From the NCBI GenBank assembly GCA_051294375.1, contig CM119267.1, positions 3,221,344 to 3,285,343 of the forward strand: DNA of 64,000 nt, read 5' to 3'. Below are positions 26,020 to 36,600 of the stretch, one piece after another. Positions within the stretch are counted from its first letter, which is position 1; the number at the start of each line of letters is the position of its first letter. This stretch comes from Paraspadella gotoi. Lineage: Eukaryota > Chaetognatha. The notes below the pieces were generated by a model. That model ran no database searches. It saw only the letters and a list, made by a program, of their open reading frames with translations, and was not told the origin of the DNA. The position numbers and the translations under genes were made by a program.

Positions 26020-26224
26020 GACTCGGGCAAATCTAAATCTGACCGGACTAAATCCGTTTTGCTTTGGGCAAATCTAAATCTGACCGAACTAAATCCGTTT
26101 TGACTCGGGAAAATCTAAATCTGAACGGACTAAATCCGTTTTGCTTTGGGCAAATCTAAATCTGACCGAACTAAATCCGTTTTGACTCGGGCAAATCTAA
26201 ATCTGACCGGACTAAATCCGTTTT
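26020..26224. repeat. 41-bp minisatellite with alternating unit types
   Basis: Five units of exactly 41 bp start at 26020, 26061, 26102, 26143 and 26184. Units 1, 3 and 5 begin GACTCGGG and carry CGGACTAAATC. Units 2 and 4 begin GCTTTGGG and carry CGAACTAAATC. The A-B-A-B-A order is an 82-bp higher-order repeat. The noisy copy is at about 16085-16285. Confidence 0.9.
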
Positions 26225-26736
26225 GACCGACTCGGTACCAAGTCCTTTGCTTCGACTCTCCTCACTCAATCTTCACAAGGAACAACTTCGCTCGTGAAAA
26301 AATTGTTTGGTTCCAGATTCGAACTTTCGATCTTTTGATTCGTAACCGAATATGAATCTTGTTGTTGTCGTTGTTGTCATTTGGATGTACACTGTACACA
26401 TTGTACAGTCGATGGAATTCGTGAACTTGAAAGATTTATTTTTTGAAAAATCCCACGCGTCAAGACATAACTAGCGCCATTTTTTTTCCAACTTGAAATC
26501 ATTTTTTAAAAAGATCGTTTGAATTCATAATCTTCGCTGTAAAATAATAAATATTCTTTGCTTTCTTTTTTTATTTGCCAGGACTCTTTAAGTTTTCGAA
26601 ACATTTTTTTTTTCAAAATCTTTTATCCGAATTTTTAAAATTACAAGCGTAACGAAAGTGAGGAACCTGGTTTCGAACCCTGAGTTATCCGGCAACGTGA
26701 CCTACGCTCAATCCGCCGACCCAACGACGCGATCGA

Positions 26737-26896
26737 GTCACGTGACCCATTTCTATGGGCAGCGGGAAAAACGAGGTCACGTGACGGTCGATGCCGAAGG
26801 CGGCCAGGCGGCCTTCTCCCTCGACGAGTGTGGTCATAAAGGGTCACGTGGTCGAAGAGTCACGCGGTCACGTGATCCAAAGGTCAATCTCACGTG
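26737..26896. promoter_or_regulatory. Cluster of five CACGTG E-boxes, four with GTCACGTG context
   Basis: Sites are GTCACGTGAC (26737-26746 and 26776-26785), GTCACGTGGT (26843-26852), GTCACGTGAT (26867-26876) and CACGTGAT (26891). GTCACGTGAC matches the CLEAR/MiT-TFE and USF-type E-box consensus known from animals. Four of the sites are conserved in the first copy (16777, 16821, 16889, 16914). An open frame of about 80 codons overlaps the cluster, so coding sequence is an alternative explanation. No gene start was identified nearby, and a regulatory role is inferred from motif density only. Confidence 0.45.
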
Positions 26897-27039
26897 ATCC
26901 CGTCGATGAATTTTCGTCGCGAGCGTAAACACGACGACAATGAAGATGACGATGACGATGACGATGACGACGATGACGACGATGACGATTTTCCCGCCAT
27001 CTGGCGAAGTCGACGAAAGGCTGCGGAAACGAAGAGGAT

Positions 27040-27041
27040 GT

Positions 27042-27081
<40 letters not shown>

Positions 27082-27083
27082 CA
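27040..27083. repeat. (GAC)n trinucleotide microsatellite
   Basis: A pure GAC run of about 14 units. A mixed GAC/GAT run lies just upstream (26932-26988) and further GAC sequence at 27293-27350. The sequence between them includes CCCGCCATCT, close to a YY1-type site (GCCATCTTGG in the first copy at 17047-17056). Confidence 0.85.
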
Positions 27084-27654
27084 AAACCATGGATCCATAA
27101 GGGATTCGCTGTAATGAAAATACGAGACTGAGGATTACCTACAGTGGAGTCCGTTTGAAACGGTTCTTCGATCGTAAAGAGTTAAAAGTCGCTCTCTGTG
27201 AATCGCGATTAGGATTAAGATGAAGAGAAGTGACAACAACGACAACAACGACAACAACGACGATGTCGAGAACCAGTGAGAAAGATCCGCGTCGACGACG
27301 ACGACGACGACAACGACGACGACTGTGACGACGACGACGACCGTGACGAAATCGACTTAATGGAAAAATCGCTTATTAATTAATTTCCTTCTCGGGGGAT
27401 TTTGAAATCCTCTTTTCTCTTCTCTCTCTTTTTTCTTTTCTTTTTTTTTTTTCTTTTCTTTTTTTGTCTCAACGTTAATCCGATTTTGAGTTTCTTCTTT
27501 CTTCTCTTTCCGCTTCTTTTCTTTTCTTTTCTTTTCTTTTCTTTTCCTATCTTTACATTTCCTTTACTCTTTCATTATATTTTTTTTTAATATTTTTATT
27601 TTTTCCCAATTTTTCTTCTCCGTTTCGTTGGCAGGAAATGGGGAGAAACTAGTG

Positions 27655-27665
27655 AGAAGAGAGAG

Positions 27666-27733
<68 letters not shown>

Positions 27734-27824
27734 GATAGAGAGAGAGAGAGAGAAAAAACAACAAAAACAAATGGATTAACGGTATGAAAAAAAATGGCAA
27801 CGAAAGGGTGGTCTGAGAGAGAGA

Positions 27825-27867
<43 letters not shown>

Positions 27868-27872
27868 AGATG

Positions 27873-27932
<60 letters not shown>
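27655..27932. repeat. Paired (GA)n arrays
   Basis: (GA)n at about 27655-27755 and again at about 27816-27932, separated by a short segment with ACAACAAAAACAAATGG. A long polypyrimidine stretch precedes them (27408-27610). The first copy is at 17735-17990. Confidence 0.85.
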
Positions 27933-27933
<1 letters not shown>

Positions 27934-28285
27934 GGCAGATTCTCTTGAAGGGACTTTAAGAAATCCCCACACCTACGAACGAGTTGGCACTTAGACGCCA
28001 TCTTGGAATGTGTGATCCGCTTTTCCGACTTCGCGCGATTTTTTTCCCCCGATTTTATATCCGTTATTAATTAGGTTTTTACGCTTTTCGCTGTCGTAAT
28101 TCTTTTTTATTAGTTTTTTATTTCGTGATATTTTATTAAGCCAATAGCGCGCTATCTTGAACTTAGTTTCCTCTACTTTGATATGAGATTCTAAATATAT
28201 TTTAGGCTTCATAAATTTCTTGCACAGCGACTTTATTTCGAACCCAGTGGCTCACGACAGAATTGTGTTATTTATTGATTTTTTC

Positions 28286-28331
28286 CGGAATAAATCCTTA
28301 AGAATAAATCCTTAAGAATAAATCCTTAAGA
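28286..28331. repeat. Three 14-bp AATAAATCCTTAAG units
   Basis: Perfect triple repeat of GAATAAATCCTTAA ending in GAAACG. It is also present in the first copy at about 18343-18384. It lies 30 bp before the GGTAAGT array. Confidence 0.8.
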
Positions 28332-28360
28332 AACGCACTTCTCTTCGCCATAATTTTCGT

Positions 28361-28610
28361 GGCAAGTCGCAAGTGGTAAGTTTAAGTGGTAAGGGTCGAG
28401 TGGTTACTATTAAGTGGCAATCGGTAAGTCTCGAGTGGTAAGTGTCCACTGGTAAGTGTCAAGTGGTAAATGTCAACTGGTAAGCGTGGAGTGGTAGGTG
28501 TCAAGTGGTAAGTCTCAAGTGGTATGTGTCAACCGGTAAGTGTCGAGTGGTAAGTGTGAAGTGGTAAGTGTCGAGTGGTAAATATTAAGTGGCAATTGAC
28601 AAGTGTCAAG
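28361..28610 (+). repeat. ~14 bp GTGGTAAGTGTC minisatellite
   Basis: About 16 degenerate units of AAGTGGTAAGTGTC. Eight contain the exact heptamer GGTAAGT, which is the core of the metazoan 5' splice-site consensus. Other units carry GGTAAGG, GGTAAGC or GGTAGGT. The first copy (about 18417-18655) has the same units with small losses. No gene overlaps it that I can support. Confidence 0.85.
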
Positions 28611-28807
28611 ACTCAACCGAATTCGATTTTCCTCCCAGAGTTAATTCCAGTAAATGTGACTCCTTGAGCTCCTTTCCTGCTAGAGTTAATTTACTTTTTT
28701 TAAGCAACTAAATTCCATCTCTCGTTGACTTTTGATTTTATCCTTTGCTTTTTTTCGTTTTGCTTTTTCTTCTGCATTTTTTTATTAGCTCTCTTTCGTC
28801 GACGACG

Positions 28808-29023
28808 TTAATGAAAGGGATTTCGTGCGAAGGACTCATTATGGTCCGTGACTTGAAATTGCACGGAGGTCGCAATGGCTGAATGCCTTGGAACCGGGAT
28901 AGAGGAATCAGTTGTAGTGATTTTAATCCCGTGGAATCCGCTGTGGTGAATGTCATACTCAACTTCCCTATAAAATCTGAAGACTGATTCGTGGGGGGGG
29001 GTCTTAAAGCGTAACCATGACAA
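28808..29023 (-). CDS. Candidate minus-strand exon, unidentified
   Basis: A 71-codon frame whose central part reads like ordinary protein, for example REVEYDIHHSGFHGI, then ATSVQFQVTDHNESFARN, ending FH-stop. On the minus strand a TCAGTCTTCAG acceptor-like sequence lies just inside its 5' part, so the true exon could begin after it. The same frame is intact in the first copy at 18851-19066, where the sequence is nearly clean. A second minus-strand frame is also open across the region, which weakens the call. No family is recognised. Confidence 0.25.
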   Translation of the reverse strand: MSWLRFKTPPHESVFRFYREVEYDIHHSGFHGIKITTTDSSIPVPRHSAIATSVQFQVTDHNESFARNPFH

Positions 29024-29106
29024 CGAAAAAGCTTCTAGGCCGAATCGATTTGAAAGTCAATGACGACGAAAGAAAAGAAGAATAAGAATTTGGTCTCTTT
29101 TTTTTG

Positions 29107-29680
29107 GTCCAAAAATAAATCGAGTTGGTTCCAAGTTGACTTTCGGCATTGTCAAGTCGAGTCAGGGCAAGTGGTCAGAGCGAACAGGGCTGGTCAGAGG
29201 ACAGGGCAGTGATCAGGGTTATATCTTTCTGTGCCGCATTGTGTTTCGACATATTCGAGCCAAGAATTTAACTTCATTTTCCGCATTAAATACTAACTGC
29301 TTATTTAACTGCTTATTTAAGCAGTGCTTAAATATATTGATTAAAGCAAATGAGCAATAAGCATTAAGCATCATAGGAAGACCGTTGAATATTGGGAATA
29401 TTGCATGACGTCACAAGTTCATATCTTTTCTCCATTTTTAGTAATAAAATTATACAATAGTTTAGTTGACAGGAATTAAGCTCAATTTTTGGTATCCTTG
29501 ATACAAAATCGTATTACAATTGCAGCCCATATTTCAACACCCCAGGTCTCGTCGACACCCAGTTCCCTGAGTCTCGACACACCCTGTTTCGACACTCCAA
29601 GTCTGAACGACACCCCGAGTCTCGACATTTATCGGGACGAATGCATCACGAAAGAAATAAATTTAGAACAAAAACAGAAA
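29107..29680. repeat. Single-copy version of the ~560 bp unit
   Basis: Clean counterpart of 19149-20267. Notable parts are the perfect palindrome ACTGCTTATTTAAGCAGT (29308-29325), a full CRE-type palindrome TGACGTCA (29406-29413) and a minisatellite of CGACACCC...GAGTCT units (about 29536-29632). No gene is seen. Confidence 0.75.
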
Positions 29681-29769
29681 AAAAAAGAAAGAAAAAGAAA
29701 AAGAAAATGAATGAGACACGAAAGTCGAAAAAAAGGAAAAATATTATTTTTTTTTCTTCCTTGAGATAC

Positions 29770-30051
29770 GAGTTAGGGAGAGGAAGACGACGACGATGAT
29801 GATGACGACGACGACGACGACGAAAACGACGACGACGACGACGACGACGACGAAGGATCTCATCCGCGGGGCGAACGTCAAGGTTGACATCAAGGATGAC
29901 GTCTTTATGGAACGGGTCGCGGACAACGATGAAAGTGACGTCCCTCGGGTTCACATCGACGACGACGACGACGACGACGACGACATGTTACGGCGAAGAT
30001 GGTTCCACGACGACAACAACGACCTCCACCATCGGAGTGTCTTTTGTCCGA

Positions 30052-30082
<31 letters not shown>

Positions 30083-30129
30083 ACGCCTTCAAACAAACAA
30101 CGAATTCGTTTTGATGAAAAACCGTAATT
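29770..30129 (+). CDS. Candidate acidic low-complexity exon
   Basis: An open frame runs through a (GAC/ATG)n tract read as Thr, then non-repetitive sequence including KDLIRGANVKVDIKDDVFM and ERVADNDESDVPRVHI. An Asp run (about nine) follows, then MLRRRWFHDDNNDLHHRSVF, before it enters (CT)n and stops at about 30129. The non-repetitive stretches on either side of the Asp run look like real protein. There is no clear acceptor or donor and no recognisable family. The start shown is only the limit of the open frame. Confidence 0.3.
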
Positions 30130-31409
30130 AATTTTCTCTTTATTATTACTTTTTGATTTTATCTTTGGAATCGACGACTACGACGACGACGACGACGACG
30201 ATGGCCACTATGACCACGATGAAGAAAATCCACTCTCCAGGAAAAAGGCTGGTTTAGTTTTTAAAAAAACCTACGGAAATTTTAAATACTACATTTGAAT
30301 TTCGAAAAGAAAATAAAATTAACAAATGAACAGCGGAAAACAAAAACCGATTGGAACCTAAAACGAAATATTCATTTTGTTGCTTTTCTGTGGACTTTCT
30401 CTCTCTCTCTGTCTGTCACTCTCTGACGGTCTCTCTCTGTCTCTGTCTGTCTCTTTTTTTTTCTCCCTCGTTGTTGAAATTTGCATCTGAATTGAAATCA
30501 CGCTGAGAATATATTTTCCTTTTTTTTATCGTGCATTTTATATGTTTTATATGTTTTTAAATGTTTTTACAGTACTCGTAAATCGTAACAAACTTTTGGG
30601 CACATCAAGCGTATTTAGATTTACATTATAATTAGAAAAAACAAAATCAGAAGTAACAAATTTAAAAATGCATTATTTGTAATAAAAAAAAACCAACAAA
30701 CTCAGTTTTTTTTTCTAAAAGAAAGAAGTGGCTGTGAGCTATGGTGTCTACTGTCTACAGCTTTTTAAAAATCCCCGATGGAAATTTAATGACAAAAAAA
30801 AACTTTTTTTTCACTGAACAAAAGTATTTTTTCGTTCTTTCTCTTTTTTTTTTACTTTTTTTTCTCTAGGGCAGATTTTAGAGGCGTTTCGAACGAGACA
30901 AATAAAAAGGAGCAGACATATTAATTTGGGATTAGAACAGAAGCCGTCTTGCTCTTGAGAAAGAGAGAGAGAGAGAGAGAAAAAAAAGAGAGAGATAAAC
31001 TTTTGGGCACATCAAGCGTATTTAGATTTACATTATAATTAGAAAAAAATAATCGAAGTTACCAATTTAAAATGCATTATTTGTATATTAAAAAAAACGC
31101 AACAAACTCAGTTTTTTCTTTCTAAAAGAAAGAAGTTGGCTGTGAGCTAGTGGTGTTCTACTGTCTACAGCTTTTTAAGAAATCCCCGATGGAAATCTTA
31201 AATGAAAAAAAAAAGCGGGCTACAAATTTTTTTTTCACTGGAAAAAAGTATTTTTTCGGTTCTTTCTCTTTTTTTTTTTATACTTTTTTTTCTCTAGGCG
31301 CAGATTCTTAGAGGGTTTCGACGAGACAATAAAAGGAGCAGACATATTAATTTGGATTAGAAAGAAGCGTCATTGCTTTTGAAANNNNNNNNNNNNNNNN
31401 NNNNNNNNN

Positions 31410-31445
<36 letters not shown>

Positions 31446-33064
31446 GGCCTTTTTTTCTTTCAAGTTCCCTATATTTTTGTTAAGGACTTTAATCTTTTAA
31501 AAGGTTTTCTCCGTCACTAAAGAAGCGAATTCGTTTCTTTTGTTTGTCATTTCGTCTTTCGTTTCTCGACTCGAGGTGGCGCTGCGCCATCGCGTCATCG
31601 CATCCCTACGCCACCTTCTGTTCTCTTCGCCACAGTGATCTCTCGAGCGTTGTTTCTGCTTTCCGAACTTTTTCCACTGTGCCGAGTTGGAGTCTTCAGA
31701 GTCGAGAGCGGATTACCCTAAATTCTAGAAACGTTGTTCGCGTGGCGTCTCGAGTCTTCGAATCTCAAACCTTCTTTCTTTTTTGTGTTTTTTCTTTTTT
31801 ATTCTTTCCTCTTTCTCTTCCTCTCTCTGTTTACCTTTTCTAGTGCATCGTTCCACTTCACTTTTTTTCTACTTCCCTTCTTTTTACATTTTTAAAATTT
31901 CTCTTTTTAGTTGTCATTTTTCTTTTCTTTTCAATACTTCCGCCCTATCTTTATTACTCCTCTCTCTCTCTCTCTCTCTTCTTTCTCTCTCTCTCTCTCT
32001 CTGCTCTCTCTCTCTCTCTTCTCTCTTCTCTCTCTCTCTCTCCTCTCTCTCTCTCTTTTTCTCTCCTCTCTTTCTCTCTCCCACTTTAACATATATTCAT
32101 TTCCCTTGAAAATTGTTAGATCAGAAGTTTCCAACAAAAAAAAATGCATTTTTCTATTTAAATACTTTTTCTGGAGTTTCATTCGACCTCTTTTTAACCG
32201 ATTGGAAGACACGACGACGACAACGACGACAACGACGACGGACAACAGCAACAACAACAGCAGAGCAGCAGCCAGCAGCAGCCGCAAGAACAATCCCCCG
32301 ACTGAAGAAAACTAAAGAATTCCACCTCTTTAAACTCAATTCCCCACGCCTGAAGTATCGCGTCACCTTTTGCTAAACCGCTAAACTTACCACCAACATT
32401 AACCTTTCCCGAGGTAAGTGGGAAGAAATCGGAGAGAAATCCAGCTAAAACTTACCCACTTTTCGGGTTCAAAGAGAAATTTTATGACGAGAAGAAAGCG
32501 TTCATGGAAAGAAGGTAAGGTGAGAAACGGAAAGGAAAGGAAAAGGAAAGGAAAAGGAAAGGAAAGGAAAAAGGAAAGGAAAGAAAGGAAAGAAGGAAGG
32601 AAAGGAAAGATAAACGTAAAGGAGTACTATTTTCCGTAAACCCCACATTTCTGTTCCTCAACTCGGAATTTAATTTTTCAAATTTTTAAATAACTCAGAA
32701 TTACAATAGTTTTTATGTTTGAAAGATATTAATTTAAGGGATAAGGATTAGATTTAAGATTAATTTATAAGGGATAAGGATTTAAGTTTAAGTTAGGGTT
32801 TAGGATTAGGGATTGAGAAAAAATTTGGTTAATACTTTTGGTTGGAATTAGGGTTTGATGGGGGATAAGTATTACGAATATAGGGTTAGGAATATTAAAC
32901 TATTTTAATTGCTTGAACAGCTAAAATGGGGCCGTTTCGCCCAAAAGATGGCAAGCAATTATGTAAAACTAAAATTGAAAAGTGACTAAAATGGGAAATG
33001 GATTGAAAAGTTTAAGATTGAGAAAGGAATTTGTAAGTGTAGATGGAAGAGAGAGAGAGAGAGC

Positions 33065-33099
<35 letters not shown>

Positions 33100-33600
33100 A
33101 GGAGAGAGAGACGAGAGAGAGTGAGTAAGAGAGAAGAGAGAGAGAGAAGAGAGAAAAGAGGAAAGCACAATCTTCCCAAAAATTCGTTGTTTGAGCGAAA
33201 TAAAATTCGAATTTGCTAGAAAAAAAATATTTTTGTAAATAAAATGCGAAAAATATTAAAGACCACAATTTTGAAAAAAAAATTATGTCTCAAGGAAACG
33301 AATAAGAACGAAATTCGCGAAGACGAAAAGAAAGAAAATTTTAAAAAATCGCAATAAAAGTATAAACGGAAAAAAAAGATATTTAAGTACAAAAAATACA
33401 ATTCTACAAAAAAAAAAAAAAAAATTAATCAACAACGAAAGACCAATACAAAAAAGGTAGTTCAAACGAAAACAATACTAAAAAGAAATTTACAAAACAA
33501 AAAAATTAAACAAAAAAAGCTGTCGAAGTCGGAGGCGGAAATTTGAAATTCCGGAGAAGGGAAATCGGGGCGGGAGGGAAAAATTAGCGAGAGAGAGAGA
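30070..33600. repeat. Left arm of a large inverted repeat (clean)
   Basis: Reverse-complement matches to 33690-37630 include CTAATTCCAACCAAAAGTA (34512-34530; its complement is at 32837-32855), the GCTGCTGCTG region (35322 against 32250-32300) and the segment beginning at 31544 (against 36185 downward). The arm also contains a tandem duplication of ~400 bp (30588-31000 and 31001-31385, both starting AAACTTTTGGGCACATC). The right arm shows that segment only once. Confidence 0.8.
31470..32330. other. Gene-free interval with a CAG/CAA stretch
   Basis: GC-richer sequence at 31544-31760 includes the perfect hairpin TGGCGC-T-GCGCCA. It is followed by T-rich sequence and (CT)n (31964-32085). At 32247-32296 a mixed CAA/CAG/AGC stretch could encode a Gln/Ser run ending in a stop at about 32305, but the frame opens only ~35 codons upstream. 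I do not call it as a gene. Confidence 0.5.
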
Positions 33601-33689
33601 GAGAAGAGTAGAGAGATGAGAGAGAGAGAGAGAGAGGAGAGGAGAGAGAGAGAGAGACGAGAGAGAGAGAGAGACACTGAGCCAGAAAC

Positions 33690-36600
33690 GGAAGTTTCGT
33701 CCCGCCCCGATTCCCTTACTCCGGAAATTTCAAATTTCCGCCTCCGACTTCCGACAGCTTTTTTTGTTTTAAATTTTTTGTTTTGTAAATTTCTTTTTAG
33801 TATGTTTTCGGTTTGTGTGAACTGAACCTTTTGTATTGGTGCTTTCGTTGTTGATTAATTTTTTTTTTTTTTTGTAGAATTGTATTTTGTACGTTAAAAT
33901 CTTTTTTTTTCCGTTTATACTTTTATTTGCGAATTTTAAAAATTTTGTCTGTTCTTTTCGTCTTCGCGAATTTCGTTCTTATTTCGTTTCCTTTGAGACT
34001 TAATTTTTTTCCAAAATTTATGGTCTTTAATACTTTTTTCGCATTTATTTACAAAATATGTTTTGTCTAGCAAATTCGATTTTATTTCGCTCAAACACGA
34101 GAATTTTTTGGGGAAAGATTTGCTGCTTTCCTCGGTTCTCTTCGGCTTCTCTCGTCATCGACTCTCTCTCTCTCGTACTTCTCTCTACTCTCTGTGCATC
34201 CTCTCTTCTCTCTCTCATCGCTCTTCTGCTCTCTTTCTCTCCTCTTCGAATACACTCTCAAATTCGTATTCTCGGAACTTATTCTTTATATTATCGTTTT
34301 TTCTTTAATCCTAATTTCCCATCTGTCGATCACTTTTCATTTTTAGTTTACATATATTGCTCCTGGCCATCTTTGTGGGCGAGATAGGCCCACCGCCCCA
34401 TTTTTAGTCTGTCCATACAGTGCAAGTTAAAACTATTCTCCTTCCTATTCTAACCCTAATTATCTCGTTGAACTAATATCAACTATATCCACCTCCAAAT
34501 CATAACAAACCCCTAATTCCAACCAAAAGTAATAAACCTCAAATTTATTCTCTCCATATACACCTATTTCCCTTAAAAAAGAACCTAACTTAAACTTAAT
34601 CTCTCTTATCCGCCTTAATACAATTATATCTTAATAATCTAATCCTTCATATCGCTTAAATTAATCTCTTTCAACATAATAATATGGCACTAATCTATTG
34701 ATTAATCCAAGTAATGTTCTGAAATTTTAGAGCACTTTCGAAAACCTGTAAAACAACGCTTCGCGCCTCCTAGTTCCACCCTTTGTTAGGTTGACATGCA
34801 GCTGGTATTTAATTGTTGTGGTGGTCTGTTGTTCCTACTTTGTCGATTTGTATTAAATAGTACCTTACGTTTAATTCTCTTTCCTTTCACTTTCTCTTTT
34901 CTCTTTCCTTTTCCTTTTCGCTTTTGTTCTCCTTTTCATCCTTCCTCTTGCCCTTTTCCTTTCCTTAATAACTTTGCCTTTCGCCGCTCTTTCTCTTTTC
35001 TCACTTTTTTTATCCTTCTTTCACCTATGAACCTTTGGCCCTCTCTCGTCCTCAGATATTTCTCTTTTGAACCCGAAAAGGGATAAAGGTTAAGTTTAGT
35101 CTGATTTCTCCTCGTTTTTAACGCATCTTTATCTCCGGGATAGGTTTTATAATGCGTGTTTTGTGTTAAGTTCCCTGATCTCGTGTTTAGCTCAGAATAG
35201 GTGAGCGCGTATTTAGGCTGTGTCCATTGTTTCGTGAATGTGGAGTTCTAGAGTGTATGTGTAAGAATTGCTTAGGTTTTTAGTTCTACGTTCTGGGGAA
35301 TATTTCGTATTTCGCTGTTGCTGCTGCTGCTGTGATCTGCTGGTTGTTGTTGCTAAGTTTGCGTAACTCTGATTCTGATTGTCGTCGTATGTTTCGTCCG
35401 TTCGGTCTCCAATATCGAGTATAATAGTAAGGAAATCGTATTGAAATCTTCCACGAAAAAGTATTTCCGGACACCCTATTACGAAACAATGCAGTTTTTT
35501 TTTGTTGAAAACTTCTGCATCTAAACAATTTTTCCAAGGGAAATGGAAATAGGTATGTTAAATGAGAGAGAAGAGAGAGAATAGGAAGAACCAGAATGAA
35601 AAGGACAAAAGAAGCACGAGAGAGAGACGGAAGAGGATGAGAGATCGAGAAGAGGAGAGAAGAGAGAGAGAGAGAGGATGAGAGATGAGATAGAGAGAGG
35701 AGAGAAGAAATGAAGAGAGAGCGGGGAGAGAGTATAAAGAGTGGGCGCGGAAGATTTGAAAAGAAACGAAAAACAATTGACAACTAAAAGCAGAAGATTT
35801 TAAAAATGTAAAAAAGAAGGAAGGTAGAAAAAATAAGTGGTAACGATGCCACTTAGAAAAGGTAAACATTGAGAGAGAAGAGAAGAGGGAAAGAATAGAA
35901 AAAAAACAAAAAACACATAAAAAAAAAGAAGTGTTTGAGATTCGAAGACTCGAGACGCCACGCGATGAACAACGTTTCTCGAATTGGATGAGGGTTAATC
36001 CGCTCTCGACTCTGGAAGACTCCAACTGCGGCACAGTGGAAAAGATTCGGTAAAGCCAGAAGACAACGCTCGAGAGGATCACTTGCGTTAGGACGAAGAC
36101 AGTAAGGTGGCGTAGGAATGCGATGACGCCGATGTCGCAGGCAGCCACCTCGGATCGCAGACAGACGGAAAGACGATAATGACAAAAAAAGAAACGAATT
36201 CCGCTTCTTTGATGACGGAGAAAACCTTTAAAGATTAAAGTTCCTATTACATAAAGATATGAGGGAACTTAAGAAAAGAAAGAAAGCCTAATCTCTCTGC
36301 TCTCTCCTTCTCTCTTCTCTCTCTCTCTTCTCTCTCTCTCGTCTCTCTCTCTTCTCTCTTCTCTCTCTCTCTCTCTTTCAAAAGCAAGACGCTTCTTTTC
36401 TAATCCCAAATTAATATGTTGCTCCTTTTATTTGTCTCGTTCGAAACACCTCTAAAATCTGCCCTAGAGAAAAAAAGTCATAAAAAAAAAAGAGAGAAAG
36501 AACGAACAAAATACTTCTTTTCCAGTGAAAAAAAAAGTTCCTTTCTTCGGTCTTGTTTTTTTTCATTAAGAATATAATCCATCGGGGATTTCTTAAAACT

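Larger units (their letters stand above)
20378..29794. repeat. Block B, second copy (clean reference version)
   Basis: Clean equivalent of 10563-20376. Its microsatellites are pure: CTTT at 20848-20928, GAC at 21578-21614, ATG at 25204-25263 and GAC at 27040-27083. Two variable-length N gaps (24052-24334 and 24417-24652) each correspond to only about 105 bases in the first copy, one AT-rich and one ending in (GA)n. No complete gene is visible. Confidence 0.85.

Noticed and set aside
32247-32305. Gln/Ser-rich reading of CAA/CAG repeats
   Set aside because: The frame is only about 35 codons, opens after a stop, and has no splice or start support.
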